Below are positions 34,341-44,584 of a stretch of DNA of 64,000 nt, piece by piece (positions within the stretch are counted from its first letter, which is position 1; each line of letters starts with the position of its first letter). The position numbers were made by a program, and so were the translations under genes. A model generated the notes under the pieces. It made no database searches. It was not told where the DNA came from and saw nothing but the letters and a program-made list of their open reading frames with translations. Source of the stretch: Desulfovibrio sp. G11 (GTDB lineage Bacteria > Desulfobacterota > Desulfovibrionia > Desulfovibrionales > Desulfovibrionaceae); NCBI RefSeq assembly GCF_900243745.1, contig NZ_LT984798.1:1358501-1422500 (forward strand). The letters are read 5' to 3'.

Positions 34341-35615
34341 ATGATTGATCTTAAACTGGTGCAGAGGCAGCCCGAAGTTTTAGCCAAGGCCCTGGCCGAC
34401 CGGCATTCGGGTATCAGCGTAGACGCATTTCTTGAGCTGGACGGCCGCCGCCGCTCCCTGCTTACGGAAGTGGAAGGGCTTAAAAGCAAGCGTAACGAGG
34501 CTTCAGCCCAGGTGGCCGCGCTCAAGCGCTCCGGCCAGGACGCTGCCCCCCTGCTCACCGAACTGTCTTCCCTGTCAGACCGCATCAAGGAACTGGACGT
34601 GGAAACGACGCAGGTCAAGACTGACGTGGAAAACCTGCTCATGAGCATGCCCAACATTCCCGACAGCACCGTGCCTGTGGGCGCCGACGAAAACGAAAAC
34701 GTCGAGGTAGGCCGCTGGGGCGAACCGCGGCAGCTTGACTTTGAACCTCGCCCGCATGACGACATCGGCACGGCCCTTGGCGGACTGGACTTCGAGCGTG
34801 CCGCGCGTCTTACAGGCAGCCGCTTTGTCGTGTCCCTGGGCTGGGCCGCGCGCCTTGAACGCGCCCTGGTGAACTTTTTTCTCGACAGGCACACCCGGCA
34901 CAATGATTACCTTGAGGTAAGCCCTCCCTATATGGTCAACCGCGCCTCAATGACAGGCACGGCCCAGCTGCCAAAATTTGAAGAAGACCTCTTCAAGCTG
35001 GCCGAGTGGGACTATTTTCTCATCCCCACTGCGGAAGTGCCGCTGACGAACCTGCATGCGGGCGAAGTGCTTGAAGAGTCCGACCTGCCGCGCGCCTACT
35101 GTGCGGCCACGCCCTGCTTCCGTTCCGAAGCGGGCAGCGCGGGCAAAGACACGCGGGGCATCATTCGCCTGCACCAGTTCACCAAGGTGGAGATGGTACG
35201 CTTTGCCCACCCCGAAGACAGTTTCAACCAGCTTGAGCTTATGCGCGGCCACGCCTGTAACCTGCTGGAACTGCTTGAACTGCCCCACCGTGTCATCACC
35301 CTTTGCACCGGCGATATGGGCTTTGCCGCTGCCAAGACCTATGATGTGGAAGTATGGCTGCCCGCCCAGAAAACCTACCGTGAGATCTCTTCCTGCTCCA
35401 ACTGCACGGACTTTCAGGCCCGCCGCGCGGACATCCGCTTCAGGCCCAAGGGCGGCAAAACGGCTTTTGTCCACACGCTCAACGGCTCCGGCCTGCCCAC
35501 CGGGCGTACCATTGCCGCCATTCTGGAAAACGGCCAGCAGAAAGACGGCAGCGTGGTGCTGCCCAAGGTGCTGGTTCCCTATATGGACGGGGTGGAAAGC
35601 ATCGAGCCGCGCTAA
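34341..35615 (+). CDS. serS: seryl-tRNA synthetase
   Basis: 424 residues. The N terminus [18 protein letters not shown] is the usual start, followed by a coiled-coil arm (about residues 30-110) that grips tRNA-Ser. Class II motifs are visible: [20 protein letters not shown], the [21 protein letters not shown] motif 2, and the motif 3 region [27 protein letters not shown] precedes the ATG. It stands alone between two divergent or convergent units. Confidence 0.97.
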
Positions 35616-35672
35616 TAACGCTTTTCAGGGTACGGCAAACTGCCCTGAAACTGTTTTGACGGCTTTGCATTG

Positions 35673-35740
35673 ATAAAAAACGGGGCTTTGGCGCCAGGTG
35701 CATACCTATTAGGGTAGGCCTGACGGCAAAGCCCCGTTGC
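35673..35740 (-). terminator. terminator of the sdaA-monooxygenase operon
   Basis: AACGGGGCTTTG and CAAAGCCCCGTT arms (35679-35690 and 35727-35738) pair. The minus-strand reading ends in CGTTTTTTATC, a good T-tract. An inner CCTA/TAGG stem extends the hairpin. Confidence 0.7.
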
Positions 35741-35819
35741 ATGATACATGATGCACAGTTGCTGAAGCTATGAGCCTGCAACGACACGCAACCGCCACCG
35801 GAAAAACCGCCTATCCAGT

Positions 35820-36110
35820 CTAAAAGACTTTTTTAAGAAGAGTTACGTTCATATGCCGGAGCTTGCCCTCTGCAAACGCGCCAAAGGCCGTAAAGTGCGG
35901 CGAAACATTGTGCGCGTCCACCGCCTCTTGTGAGGCCCAGGTTTCAAGCACAAACAAACGGCACATGTTCGAGACATCCTCGGTAAGCTCATACCCCCGG
36001 TTGCCGGGTTCTCCGCGGCTGCCGTCCACCAGAGCGCGCAGCTCGGGCATGAAGGCTTCGCGATACTGCGGCAGCACTTCCAGTTCGGCCACTATATGTA
36101 TTTCACTCAT
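35820..36110 (-). CDS. putative antibiotic biosynthesis monooxygenase (ABM) domain protein
   Basis: 96 residues, a single ferredoxin-like ABM domain. [20 protein letters not shown], then GNRGYELTEDV and FVLETWASQEAVDAHNVSPHF, matches small quinol-monooxygenase-type proteins. The exact substrate is unknown. The ATG overlaps the sdaA stop (ATGA), so it is translationally coupled to L-serine dehydratase, an association whose meaning is not clear. Confidence 0.8.
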   Translation of the reverse strand: MSEIHIVAELEVLPQYREAFMPELRALVDGSRGEPGNRGYELTEDVSNMCRLFVLETWASQEAVDAHNVSPHFTAFGAFAEGKLRHMNVTLLKKVF

Positions 36111-37528
36111 GATACTGCTTCCTTCCTGCCGGACGGCCCCGCGCCGCCCTGCTTTTTGCGTTCAAGCCCCTCGGCCACGGCCTGAGCCAGGCCGCCCAGC
36201 GAGGTTTCCTTGTAGCGGGACTGCAAATCAAGGCCCGTGCGGTACATGACCTCAATGATGGCATCCAGAGAAATAACGCGCTGCCACCCGTCTTCCAGCC
36301 GTGAAAGCTGGGCGCAGTTGACCGCGCGTTCCGCAGCTACCCCGTTGCGCTCGATGCAGGGTATCTGCACAAGGCCGCCCACAGGGTCGCAGGTAAGGCC
36401 CAGGTTATGCTCCATACCGATCTCCGCCGCCACTTCCACCTGCTTTACGCTGCCGCCCGTTACCGCGCAGTAGGCTCCGGCAGCCATAGAACAGGCCACG
36501 CCCACTTCACCCTGGCAGCCCACCTCAGCCCCGGAGATGGAGGCATTGATCTTGTAAAAAAGCCCGATGGCCCCGGCCGTAAGCAGAAAATCCAGTGCGC
36601 CGTCTTCCGTGGCATGGGGGTAGAAATTCTGGTAGTAGGTCAGTACCGCGGGTACAATACCGGCCGCTCCGTTGGTCGGAGCCGTCACCACCCGCCCGCC
36701 GGAGGCGTTTTCTTCGGCAACGGCAAAAGCATACAGCGTGGGCCACAGACTCAGATCACGGCGGCCCTGGGCCTGAAGGGCACTGACCTTGCGCAGCAGA
36801 TTGGGCGCGCGACGGCGCACGTTGTAGCCGCCGGGCAATACGCCGTCGGTATAACAGCCGCGCTCCACCGAATCACGCATGACATCCATGACGGCCTGGG
36901 CACGGCGGCGCACCTCAGCCTCTGAGTGCCAAAAACTTTCATTGACCATGACAATCTGGGCCACGGTCTTGCCTTCCCGTTCGCAATGGGCGAACAGTTC
37001 TTCGGCTGTTTCATAGACGTACGGCGGCGCGGGGTATTCTTCCGGCCCGGTTTCAAAGTCCGCATCAGTGCGTATAAAACCGCCGCCGATGGAATAGTAC
37101 ACGCGGGAATGCAGTTCCGTGCCGTCAGCGGCGTAAGCCACAAGCTTCATGCCGTTGGAGTGCCGGGGCAGAAACAGGCCCTTGTGCAAAAGCATGTCGC
37201 GTTCGTAGATAAACGGAATGCGATGCGCGCAAATAAGATTCAGGTCCGCATTATTTTTCAGTTCTGCTGTGCGCCGCACCAGATGGGCGGTATCCACCGT
37301 AGCCGGTTCCTCGCCCTCAAGGCCACCCAGGATGGCTCCGGTAGTGCCGTGCCCTTCGCCCGTAAGGGCCAGAGAACCAAAGAGATCCACGGTTACACGT
37401 CCGGTCAGGGGCAGCAGCCCCAATACCGCCAGTTCGCCCGCAAAGGCCTTGCCCGCCACCATGGGACCCACAGTGTGCGAACTGGACGGCCCGATGCCGA
37501 TTTTGAACAGATCAAAAACGCTCAACAT
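36107..37528 (-). CDS. sdaA: L-serine ammonia-lyase, iron-sulfur type
   Basis: 473-residue single-chain enzyme that deaminates serine to pyruvate. The N-terminal [20 protein letters not shown] is the family signature. The 4Fe-4S ligands lie in [14 protein letters not shown] and [16 protein letters not shown]. The ATG at 37528 gives the standard N terminus; the frame is open further but without a binding site. It is co-transcribed with the small ABM protein downstream. Confidence 0.95.
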   Translation of the reverse strand: MLSVFDLFKIGIGPSSSHTVGPMVAGKAFAGELAVLGLLPLTGRVTVDLFGSLALTGEGHGTTGAILGGLEGEEPATVDTAHLVRRTAELKNNADLNLICAHRIPFIYERDMLLHKGLFLPRHSNGMKLVAYAADGTELHSRVYYSIGGGFIRTDADFETGPEEYPAPPYVYETAEELFAHCEREGKTVAQIVMVNESFWHSEAEVRRRAQAVMDVMRDSVERGCYTDGVLPGGYNVRRRAPNLLRKVSALQAQGRRDLSLWPTLYAFAVAEENASGGRVVTAPTNGAAGIVPAVLTYYQNFYPHATEDGALDFLLTAGAIGLFYKINASISGAEVGCQGEVGVACSMAAGAYCAVTGGSVKQVEVAAEIGMEHNLGLTCDPVGGLVQIPCIERNGVAAERAVNCAQLSRLEDGWQRVISLDAIIEVMYRTGLDLQSRYKETSLGGLAQAVAEGLERKKQGGAGPSGRKEAVS

Positions 37529-37837
37529 GACGTCCCCCGCGAAAAAAATGTGCAGCGCTGCACAATGGCGCGCAACTCCGCCTATTCTCTTGTGACACAG
37601 GAGGCCCCGCCACGCAACGTGTGGCACGGCGTGGCGCGTGAAAACGCATGGCTGATGGACAATCAGGAAAAGCTTGTCCTTCGGGAGGATGTTTTTATGG
37701 CCCTGCGGGCGCGAGGGCTTTTTCTTTGCTCTTTATTGGACGCCTGCGCGGCGGGCGGCCAGGCGGGGCCGGTTATGGGGATACGCCCCCTTCGCAGGCA
37801 CACTCCCCCGCACCAGCAGGCCCCACACCGATAAAAA
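37529..37837. other. intergenic region upstream of sdaA
   Basis: On the plus strand GGGAGGATGTTTTT precedes an ATG at 37697 that opens a 45-residue frame with LLDAC, a poor lipobox; I do not call it. A small plus-strand hairpin, GCCCT/AGGGC followed by TTTTTCTTT, lies at 37700-37725 inside it, which argues for a terminator or small RNA rather than a protein. Confidence 0.35.
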
Positions 37838-38263
37838 TTACTTCAGCGTAATAACGAAGTCATGAATGCAGGTCACGGCTCTGACCGTGAAGCGCTCGCA
37901 CATGTGCGGCGGATCATCGGGGCGAAAGCCGCCGGGGCGCAGGTCGCGACAGTCGAGACTGCCGAACTGCCTGGTAAACACAGCGGCATAACGCGCGCAG
38001 AGGGCCACGACCTCTTCGTCGTTTTTGCCCAGAACCTCTCCGTAAAGGCCGAGAAAAAGCAGTGCTCCTTCTACCAGCCCGCACTGGCCGCCCATGCCCC
38101 CGGCTCCGTGGCAGCCCCGCACAGCCTGATACAGTTGCGGATGCACGGGCTGCCCCGTCAGATGCTCCAGACAGTACAGGGTCGTGTAGGCGCAGTTGGC
38201 GTTTCTTTCCCAATAACAGCGATGCACCAGGTCAACAATGCGTTCTTGTGTGCCCATGCTCAT
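37838..38263 (-). CDS. C_GCAxxG_C_C family redox protein
   Basis: 141 residues. The family pattern is visible: an early Cys region (RCYWERNANCAYTTLYCLE), then GCHGAGGMGGQCGLVEGALLFLG in place of the GCAxxxG motif, LCARYAAVF, and a final pair in LDCRDLRPGGFRPDDPPHMCERF. These proteins are predicted to be cysteine-based redox or metal proteins of anaerobes. GGAGTG precedes the ATG at 38263, which starts one base after the stop of the upstream carbohydrate gene, so it is the last gene of the mtnA operon. Confidence 0.85.
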   Translation of the reverse strand: MSMGTQERIVDLVHRCYWERNANCAYTTLYCLEHLTGQPVHPQLYQAVRGCHGAGGMGGQCGLVEGALLFLGLYGEVLGKNDEEVVALCARYAAVFTRQFGSLDCRDLRPGGFRPDDPPHMCERFTVRAVTCIHDFVITLK

Positions 38264-38264
38264 G

Positions 38265-40310
38265 TCACACTCCGAGCAGCTTTTTCCAGCGCGGCAACGC
38301 CGGGTCCAGATCAAGATAGTCCGGGGGCAGATGCAGCGGCGCTGTGCCTGCCAGGGCCAGCGCCACATCCTCTACATTGCCCGTGCGCGGCAGGGCCGCC
38401 ACATCCTGCAAGGGACAAAGGTCAAAGTCGTCCACGGGCAGCATGCTTATGACGGGCAGGCCCTTGAGCGCCGCCTCCAGAGCTACCGTTGTGGAGTTTG
38501 AAGACCAGACAACAACGCCGGAAGCAAGCTCCTCGGCAATGGCTCCCCGGGCCACGCGCACCTCGTCGAAACGGCGACCCAGCAGAGCGCGCAGGCGCTC
38601 CTCCACCGGCAGATAAGGGTGGGGCTTGACCACGATCTGCCAGCCGTCCAGCAGACCGGCATGCAGGGCACGGGCCAGCAGAACCAGGTGGGCTTCTGTT
38701 TCATCCCTGAAAAAGCTTGTGACCGCCAGCAGGCGCTTCGACCCGGCAGGTACGGCCGCCGCATCTTCTGCCCCGGGCGAACGGCCGCCTTCATGCGGCT
38801 TTTTTTCTTCCACAAGGTACAGGTAGCGCAGGGCCTCGACTGTTCCCAGTTTTTCCGGCGGCAAACCTGCTTGCAGCCACTGCCGGCAGGCCGAATCGCC
38901 GTTGCCGCGCACGAGGTCGGGCTGAAATTCGTCGCACGGGGGGCCAAAAGCGCGGGGATCATCAAAATAGCGAAAATCCGTGGGCCGTACGGTGGAGTGC
39001 TGCGCGCCGATAACCGCCCCCGGGGCCGCATGCCCGTTATGGGCGGCAGTGTCGCCGTGCGCAACCTCCTGCGCGGCCGGTTCCGGCGTGGGCGCGGCGG
39101 AACGCACGGCATGGGCAAGCATGCGCTCCCAGGGGCAGTTTTCAAGGGGGAAAAGCGTCCAGCGCTGCGGCCCTGCCGCCTGCGCGTACACATCAAGCGC
39201 CCTTTGCTGCAAACAGCGCTCAAGCCCCCTCCAGCCCCTGAACGATTCGGCCCAGTACTCGACCATGTACGGCCAGAAATTGACATGGGATCCGGCAAAG
39301 CGAAAGGCCGGGCGAACGGCCCGCTCCAGCCAGAGGCTGCTGACGCACAGACGCAGATGACGCCACAGGGCGGCCCACAGGTCGCGATGGCGCAAGAATT
39401 CTTCAAGATAATGAAAGCTCGCGCCATCTCTGTTTTTTTGCCGGAAACGGTCACGCAGGGCAATGCACTGTTCAAGACTCAGCTGCGGCGCGGGAAAGCG
39501 GATAAAAAGCCAGCGCACCCACGGCGCGCCCTCTTTTTTAAAAGCTCCGTCAAGGGCGTCGTGCAGACTCTCCCAGTAGCGGGAGCGAAACCGCCCTTCT
39601 CCGGCGGCCTTCATGTCCACATTGGGAAAATAGGTGGCAATGGTGGCGGCCTGCACCGGCCCGTCCGGCCCCTGTACCGGGGGCAGCGCCCTGCCCGCAT
39701 CCGGGGCGGCGGGCAGCCTGCGCCGCACTGACCACAGCCAGTGGGCGTAGCGCACCAGGGCGCGTAGCGGAGCCGGCGCCGCGTTGTACAGGCGGCGTGC
39801 CAGGCTCATGGCCGGTTTGAGGCTTACTCCGCTTTCGTGCTGCTCGATAAAAGTCCGGCCGGAAGAGGCGCACATATCCGCCAGCACCTCGCGCAGGGGC
39901 GCATCGCCGCCGCAAAGGCGCAGGGCGGTATAGCCCCCTTCGTCCATAAGACGCTCAAGGGCGCGCAGCTTGTACACCGTGTACAGGCCGGGCGTCATCT
40001 TGGGATGGCGCTCGTACAGCAGCGAGCACCACCACATGGAAAGGCCGTGGCCGCCCTTCAGGTATTCCTGCGCTTCCTTGCCGCCGACCACAAGACGGCC
40101 AAGATCGTAGGCCCAGGCCGCGTGCTCGGCGCGTATGGTCTCAAGGTCCTTGCGCAGGCGGGTTGCCAGGGGAATATGGCCCTCGGGAGCCTCCCAGCCT
40201 TCCCACTGCACAACGGTCTGCGCGGCGCCGCCCCTGAAGCTTTCGGGATTGACCGGGCATGGTCCCAGATCAGGAGCAACCGGTCCGGCTATGAGTATAA
40301 GCTCCTTCAT
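38265..40310 (-). CDS. putative surface-carbohydrate biosynthesis protein
   Basis: 681 residues, soluble, no signal peptide. It resembles the surface-carbohydrate biosynthesis proteins I know as TIGR04326: the N-terminal [13 protein letters not shown], central [18 protein letters not shown] and a C-terminal half typical of capsule-type transferases ([34 protein letters not shown]). The last block looks like the CMP-sugar or polysaccharide transferase fold. Assignment is from memory of motifs. The ATG overlaps the mtnA stop (ATGA). Confidence 0.6.
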   Translation of the reverse strand: MKELILIAGPVAPDLGPCPVNPESFRGGAAQTVVQWEGWEAPEGHIPLATRLRKDLETIRAEHAAWAYDLGRLVVGGKEAQEYLKGGHGLSMWWCSLLYERHPKMTPGLYTVYKLRALERLMDEGGYTALRLCGGDAPLREVLADMCASSGRTFIEQHESGVSLKPAMSLARRLYNAAPAPLRALVRYAHWLWSVRRRLPAAPDAGRALPPVQGPDGPVQAATIATYFPNVDMKAAGEGRFRSRYWESLHDALDGAFKKEGAPWVRWLFIRFPAPQLSLEQCIALRDRFRQKNRDGASFHYLEEFLRHRDLWAALWRHLRLCVSSLWLERAVRPAFRFAGSHVNFWPYMVEYWAESFRGWRGLERCLQQRALDVYAQAAGPQRWTLFPLENCPWERMLAHAVRSAAPTPEPAAQEVAHGDTAAHNGHAAPGAVIGAQHSTVRPTDFRYFDDPRAFGPPCDEFQPDLVRGNGDSACRQWLQAGLPPEKLGTVEALRYLYLVEEKKPHEGGRSPGAEDAAAVPAGSKRLLAVTSFFRDETEAHLVLLARALHAGLLDGWQIVVKPHPYLPVEERLRALLGRRFDEVRVARGAIAEELASGVVVWSSNSTTVALEAALKGLPVISMLPVDDFDLCPLQDVAALPRTGNVEDVALALAGTAPLHLPPDYLDLDPALPRWKKLLGV

Positions 40311-41443
40311 GAGCGCTCCCGGCTCCGGTCAGGCTCCGCATCGGGGGCGTCATCCTCGTCCCGCAGGGGTCCGGCGCTGATGCCCGCGCTGCGCCCCGTG
40401 CTCAAATCGTTGAGCGCCGCCCATATGGACAGACCGTAAGGCGGATAGAGAACACCTTTTTCTGTAATGATGCCGCTTATATATTCCGCAGGCGTCACGT
40501 CAAAGGCAAAATTGAGAACAGGGACGTTTTCCGGACACAACCGCGTTTCTCCCATATGGGTCACCTCAAGCTCCGGGCGCTCTTCAATGGGAATGCCCGC
40601 CCCGTCAGGCGTGGCCGGGTCAATGGTGGAAAGCGGCGCAGCCACATAAAAAGGAATATGAAAATGCCTGGCCAGCAGCGCCACGCCATAGGTTCCTATC
40701 TTGTTTGCGGTGTCGCCGTTAGCGGCGATGCGGTCGGCCCCCACCACCACACGCTGCACCAGCCCGCGGCTCATGAGCAGGGCGCAGGCATTGTCGCAGG
40801 CCACTGTCACGGGGATGCCGTCCCGTTCAAGCTCCCAGGCGGTCAGGCGTGCGCCCTGAAGAAAGGGGCGGGTCTCGTCAGCGATGACGCTGACCTTCTT
40901 GCCCGCCTCCACCGCAGCGCGGATGACCCCGAGGGCAGTACCGTAGCCTGCCGTTGCCAGCGCCCCGGCATTGCAGTGCGTAAGTACACAGTCGCCGTCT
41001 TCAATACAGGCCGCGCCGTGACGGCCCAGAGTTTTGCAAACGGCCACGTCTTCATCCTGCATGGTCTGGGCCGCGTGGGCAAAAGCCGTCAGCAGGGGCG
41101 CGGGATCACCCGCCTCACCGCCCGCCGCAAGCCACACGCCGCGCATGCGCTCAACGGCCCAGCGCAGGTTGACGGCCGTGGGCCTGGCCGCGGCGATGCG
41201 CTCCATACCCTGCTCAAGCCTTGCCGCCCAGTCCGGCCCCTGGGCCTCCCTGAGCGCCAGCACGCAGCCCCAGGCCGCCGTAACGCCAATGGCGGGCGCA
41301 CCGCGTACCACCATAGTTTGCAGGGCGTAAACTACGTCTTCCACCGAGCGGCAGACAAAGTCGGCCTCCTGTGCGGGTAGAAGCCGCTGGTCCAGAAGGT
41401 GCAATTCAAAAGTCTGGTGGTCAAAACGTATGTGGTCGTCCAT
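40307..41443 (-). CDS. mtnA: S-methyl-5-thioribose-1-phosphate isomerase
   Basis: 378 residues. It isomerises methylthioribose-1-phosphate to the ribulose form in methionine salvage. Key blocks are [34 protein letters not shown] (catalytic Cys), [18 protein letters not shown] and the catalytic-Asp region [21 protein letters not shown] charged tail of about 25 residues ([15 protein letters not shown]) is unusual. It is first of three overlapping genes. Other mtn genes are not in the window. Confidence 0.95.
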   Translation of the reverse strand: MDDHIRFDHQTFELHLLDQRLLPAQEADFVCRSVEDVVYALQTMVVRGAPAIGVTAAWGCVLALREAQGPDWAARLEQGMERIAAARPTAVNLRWAVERMRGVWLAAGGEAGDPAPLLTAFAHAAQTMQDEDVAVCKTLGRHGAACIEDGDCVLTHCNAGALATAGYGTALGVIRAAVEAGKKVSVIADETRPFLQGARLTAWELERDGIPVTVACDNACALLMSRGLVQRVVVGADRIAANGDTANKIGTYGVALLARHFHIPFYVAAPLSTIDPATPDGAGIPIEERPELEVTHMGETRLCPENVPVLNFAFDVTPAEYISGIITEKGVLYPPYGLSIWAALNDLSTGRSAGISAGPLRDEDDAPDAEPDRSRERS

Positions 41444-41805
41444 GCTTTCCTCCGGTGGCGTACCCCCGGATCATACACCACAATAGCCTGAAAGCAAAGA
41501 TGATAGGGTGCGGGTGGACCTCGGGAACGGCATGCCAGCACCCCCGCCAAAAGCAATGTAACAATCTGAAAAGAAGAGTTTAATTATCTTTTACAGCACC
41601 CTGAAGCTTTACAAACAGGCTTTCTGCTGGCTATGCTGCATCACACTGAAGAGGCCGCACCCACAGGTGTTCGCCGCGCCCGCGCCTGAGCGCGACAGCG
41701 CGCGTTTTTTCAGTACGCGCGGCCAGGCAGCACAGCAGGCCGCCGCGCCAACGCAAGGGCGCTTTTGCCTTTGACGAGACAATCATCATGCTCCGGAGCA
41801 GGACA
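41444..41805. other. divergent upstream region of mtnA and the aminotransferase
   Basis: No gene or riboswitch recognised. The stretch around 41570-41600 is AT-rich (TTTAATTATCTTTTAC) and is the likeliest promoter zone. Confidence 0.4.
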
Positions 41806-42987
41806 ATGGAAGAGTTTTCACGCATTCGCCGTCTGCCCCCCTACGTTTTCGCCGTGGTGGGGGACCTCAAGATGCAACTTCGTCGGCAGAATATCGACAT
41901 CGTGGACTTCAGCATGGGCAACCCGGACATTCCCACGCCCGCCCCCATTGTGGAAAAGCTCACCGAGGCCGCAGCCAAGCCCATCAACCACCGCTACTCC
42001 CTTTCCCGTGGCATCCCCAACCTGCGCAAGGCCGTCTGTGACCGCTACAAGCGCCACTTCGGCGTGGAGCTTGACCCGAACAGCGAAGCCATTGTGACAA
42101 TGGGTTCCAAGGAAGGACTGGCCCACCTTTCGCTGGCCATGCTTGAACCGGGCGATGTGGTGCTTGCACCGGACCCCACCTACCCCATTCACAAATACGC
42201 GCCCGTCATCGCAGGCGCGGATGTGCGCAGCGTGCCCATTGGTTCCGGCCGCGACTTTTTTGAAGACCTTGAGGCCGCCATGCGGCATGCCTGGCCCAAG
42301 CCCAAGCTGCTTTTCCTCTGCTACCCGCACAATCCCACCACCGAGGTGACGGACCTGGCTTTTTTTGAAAGGATTGTCGACTTCGCCAAGGCCAACAACA
42401 TCTGGGTCATCCACGATCTGGCCTACGCGGACCTGGTGTTTGACGGCTACAAAGCCCCGAGCTTCCTGCAGGCCAAGGGGGCCAAGGACGTGGGCGTGGA
42501 GTTTTACACCCTGTCCAAAAGCTATTCCATGCCAGGCTGGCGCGTGGGCTTCTGCCTGGGCAACAAGCAGCTTATTCACGCTCTTGGCCGCATCAAGAGC
42601 TATCTTGACTACGGCATCTTCCAGCCCGTGCAGATCGCTGCTACCGTGGCGCTCAACGGTTCCGAAGACTGTGTGAACAATATCTGCAACATTTATAAGG
42701 AGCGGCGCGACCGCCTCGTTGACGGCCTGAACCGCATAGGTTGGGAGGTTCCCTCGCCCAAGGCCACCATGTTCGTATGGGCGCGCATACCCGAAGCCTT
42801 CCGCAAGATGGGTTCGGTGGAGTTTTCCAAGCTGCTGCTTACAGAGGCCCATGTGGCGGTTTCTCCGGGGCTGGGCTTCGGCTCTTACGGAGACGAGTTT
42901 GTCCGTTTTGCCCTTATCGAAAACGAACACCGCACACGGCAGGCCATCAGCAGCATGCGCAAACTGCTGTCGGGCACGTCCGACTAG
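41806..42987 (+). CDS. alaC: class I/II aminotransferase, AlaC-type
   Basis: 393 residues. PLP-dependent; the Schiff-base Lys is in [17 protein letters not shown], and the substrate-binding [16 protein letters not shown] block is present. The sequence [22 protein letters not shown] is typical of the AlaC/glutamate-pyruvate group, which makes alanine. The ATG at 41806 has GGAGCAGGA just upstream; an earlier in-frame ATG at 41788 lacks a site. A hairpin follows before hom. Confidence 0.9.
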   Translation: MEEFSRIRRLPPYVFAVVGDLKMQLRRQNIDIVDFSMGNPDIPTPAPIVEKLTEAAAKPINHRYSLSRGIPNLRKAVCDRYKRHFGVELDPNSEAIVTMGSKEGLAHLSLAMLEPGDVVLAPDPTYPIHKYAPVIAGADVRSVPIGSGRDFFEDLEAAMRHAWPKPKLLFLCYPHNPTTEVTDLAFFERIVDFAKANNIWVIHDLAYADLVFDGYKAPSFLQAKGAKDVGVEFYTLSKSYSMPGWRVGFCLGNKQLIHALGRIKSYLDYGIFQPVQIAATVALNGSEDCVNNICNIYKERRDRLVDGLNRIGWEVPSPKATMFVWARIPEAFRKMGSVEFSKLLLTEAHVAVSPGLGFGSYGDEFVRFALIENEHRTRQAISSMRKLLSGTSD

Positions 42988-43022
42988 CGCAGATCAACCT
43001 TGAAAAAGTTTACATGGGCTAA

Positions 43023-43234
43023 CGCTGCACGGGCGTGCAGCGCGCCGTAATACGGCGAACGCCTGCTCGCGCAGCCCTTAGGGCTGCGGCCGGGGCCTCA
43101 TGAAAACTGAAAAAACGGGCGGCACATGCCCCCGGATAGAAGATAAAACACGAAGTCCGGGCCACGCGCCCGGACTTCGGCAAAAAGGTGCCTCATCAGT
43201 TACGGCATGGCGGCCGGGCACTTCAGGAGACATC
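43023..43234. other. intergenic region before hom with hairpins and a repeat
   Basis: GCTGCACG/CGTGCAGC at 43023-43040, a copy of the intergenic repeat near 43050-43080 (GGCGAACGCCTGCTCGCGCA), and a 12-bp hairpin CGAAGTCCGGGC/GCCCGGACTTCG at 43151-43179 without a T-tract. The last could stabilise the aminotransferase message. Confidence 0.45.
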
Positions 43235-44584
43235 ATGACCAAGAACAGCGACAAGCCACTTGTAGTGGGTCTGGCCGGATTCGGCACAGTAGGCGGCGGC
43301 CTCGTGCGCCTGCTTGAAGAAAACGCGGACCTCATCCGCCGCCGCTCGGGTCGGGATATCCTGATCAGAAAGGTGCTCGTGCGCAATGCCAAAAAGGCGC
43401 GCAGCGTCCCCCTGCCCGAAGGGGCCGAACTGACCACCAATCCGCGTGATCTTACGGACGATCCGCAGATAGACGTGCTGGTAGAGCTTATGGGTGGCAT
43501 TGACCACGCCCGCGACCTCATCGACCGCGCCCTGGACCAGGGCAAGCACATCGTCACGGCCAACAAGGCGCTGCTGGCCGAAGAAGGCCTTTCCCTCTTT
43601 CAGAAGGCTGACCGCAAAAAACGCATTTTGCGCTACGAGGCCAGCGTGGCCGGAGCCGTACCCATTGTGGAAGCCCTCAAGGAAAGCCTCACAGGCAACC
43701 GCATCCAGTCTCTCATGGGCATTCTGAACGGCACGAGCAACTACATCCTGTCCGAAATGACCTCCAACGGGCTGGATTTTGACGTTGCCCTCAAGCAGGC
43801 CCAACAACTGGGGTATGCCGAGGCCGATCCCACACTGGACATTGACGGGCATGATGCGGCCCACAAGCTGATTCTGCTTATCCGCCTTGCCTTCGGGGCC
43901 AATTATCCCTACACAGCCCTTTCTGTACGGGGCATTCGTGGCCTTTCAGCCCTGGACATCCGGCTGGCCCGGGAATTCGGCTACCGCATAAAGCTCATCG
44001 GCCAGGTGCGGCAGGTTCCCTGCCCCGAAGAAAAAATCGGTGGCAATGACTGCGGCGAAGGCCCGGTGCGCCTTGAAGCCGGTGTTTTTCCGGCCCTTGT
44101 GTATCACAAGTACCTGCTGGCCCGCGTGGGCGGCGCGTACAATGCCGTGCGGGTGGATGCCAACGCCTCGGGACCTCTCTTTTTCCACGGGCGCGGCGCG
44201 GGCGACATGCCCACCGCAGGGGCCGTGCTGGCCGACCTGCTGGCCGTAGCCCGCGATGAGCGCCCCAACAATACGGGCTTTGTGGGCAAGGAACTGCCCA
44301 AGGCTGCCATTGTGCCGCCCGAAGAATGGCGCTCGTGCTACTACGTGCGCGTTATGGTGCAGGATGCCCCGGGTGTGCTGCGCGATCTTTCGGGCTGTAT
44401 GGCCGCAGAAGGCATCAGCATGGCCCAGGTCATCCAGAAATCTGACGAGGGCCAGGGCGTGCCCCTTGTTTTCATGACTCACGAAACTACAGCCCAGGCC
44501 ATGAGCGACGCCCTGCAGCGCACTCTTGACGCCGGGCTGCTCAAAGAACCCGCGGTGTATTTCCGTGTGCTGGGTGGTGAATGA
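43235..44584 (+). CDS. hom: homoserine dehydrogenase
   Basis: 449 residues. NAD(P)-binding GLAGFGTVGGGL at the N terminus, VELMGGIDHARDLI, ANKALLAE and the catalytic GILNGTSNYILSEM and EADPTLDIDGHDAAHKL blocks are present. A C-terminal ACT domain (about residues 365-435) suggests feedback control by threonine. AGGAGACATC precedes the ATG at 43235. It reduces aspartate semialdehyde to homoserine. The next gene overlaps its stop (ATGA). Confidence 0.97.
   Translation: MTKNSDKPLVVGLAGFGTVGGGLVRLLEENADLIRRRSGRDILIRKVLVRNAKKARSVPLPEGAELTTNPRDLTDDPQIDVLVELMGGIDHARDLIDRALDQGKHIVTANKALLAEEGLSLFQKADRKKRILRYEASVAGAVPIVEALKESLTGNRIQSLMGILNGTSNYILSEMTSNGLDFDVALKQAQQLGYAEADPTLDIDGHDAAHKLILLIRLAFGANYPYTALSVRGIRGLSALDIRLAREFGYRIKLIGQVRQVPCPEEKIGGNDCGEGPVRLEAGVFPALVYHKYLLARVGGAYNAVRVDANASGPLFFHGRGAGDMPTAGAVLADLLAVARDERPNNTGFVGKELPKAAIVPPEEWRSCYYVRVMVQDAPGVLRDLSGCMAAEGISMAQVIQKSDEGQGVPLVFMTHETTAQAMSDALQRTLDAGLLKEPAVYFRVLGGE

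Noticed and set aside
37648..37851. Possible small plus-strand genes upstream of sdaA
   Set aside because: Competing frames, a poor lipobox and a terminator-like hairpin inside the frame; not supported.
43151..43179. Hairpin before hom as a leader attenuator
   Set aside because: A leader peptide with Thr or Met codons and a T-tract are missing; treated as an uncharacterised hairpin.
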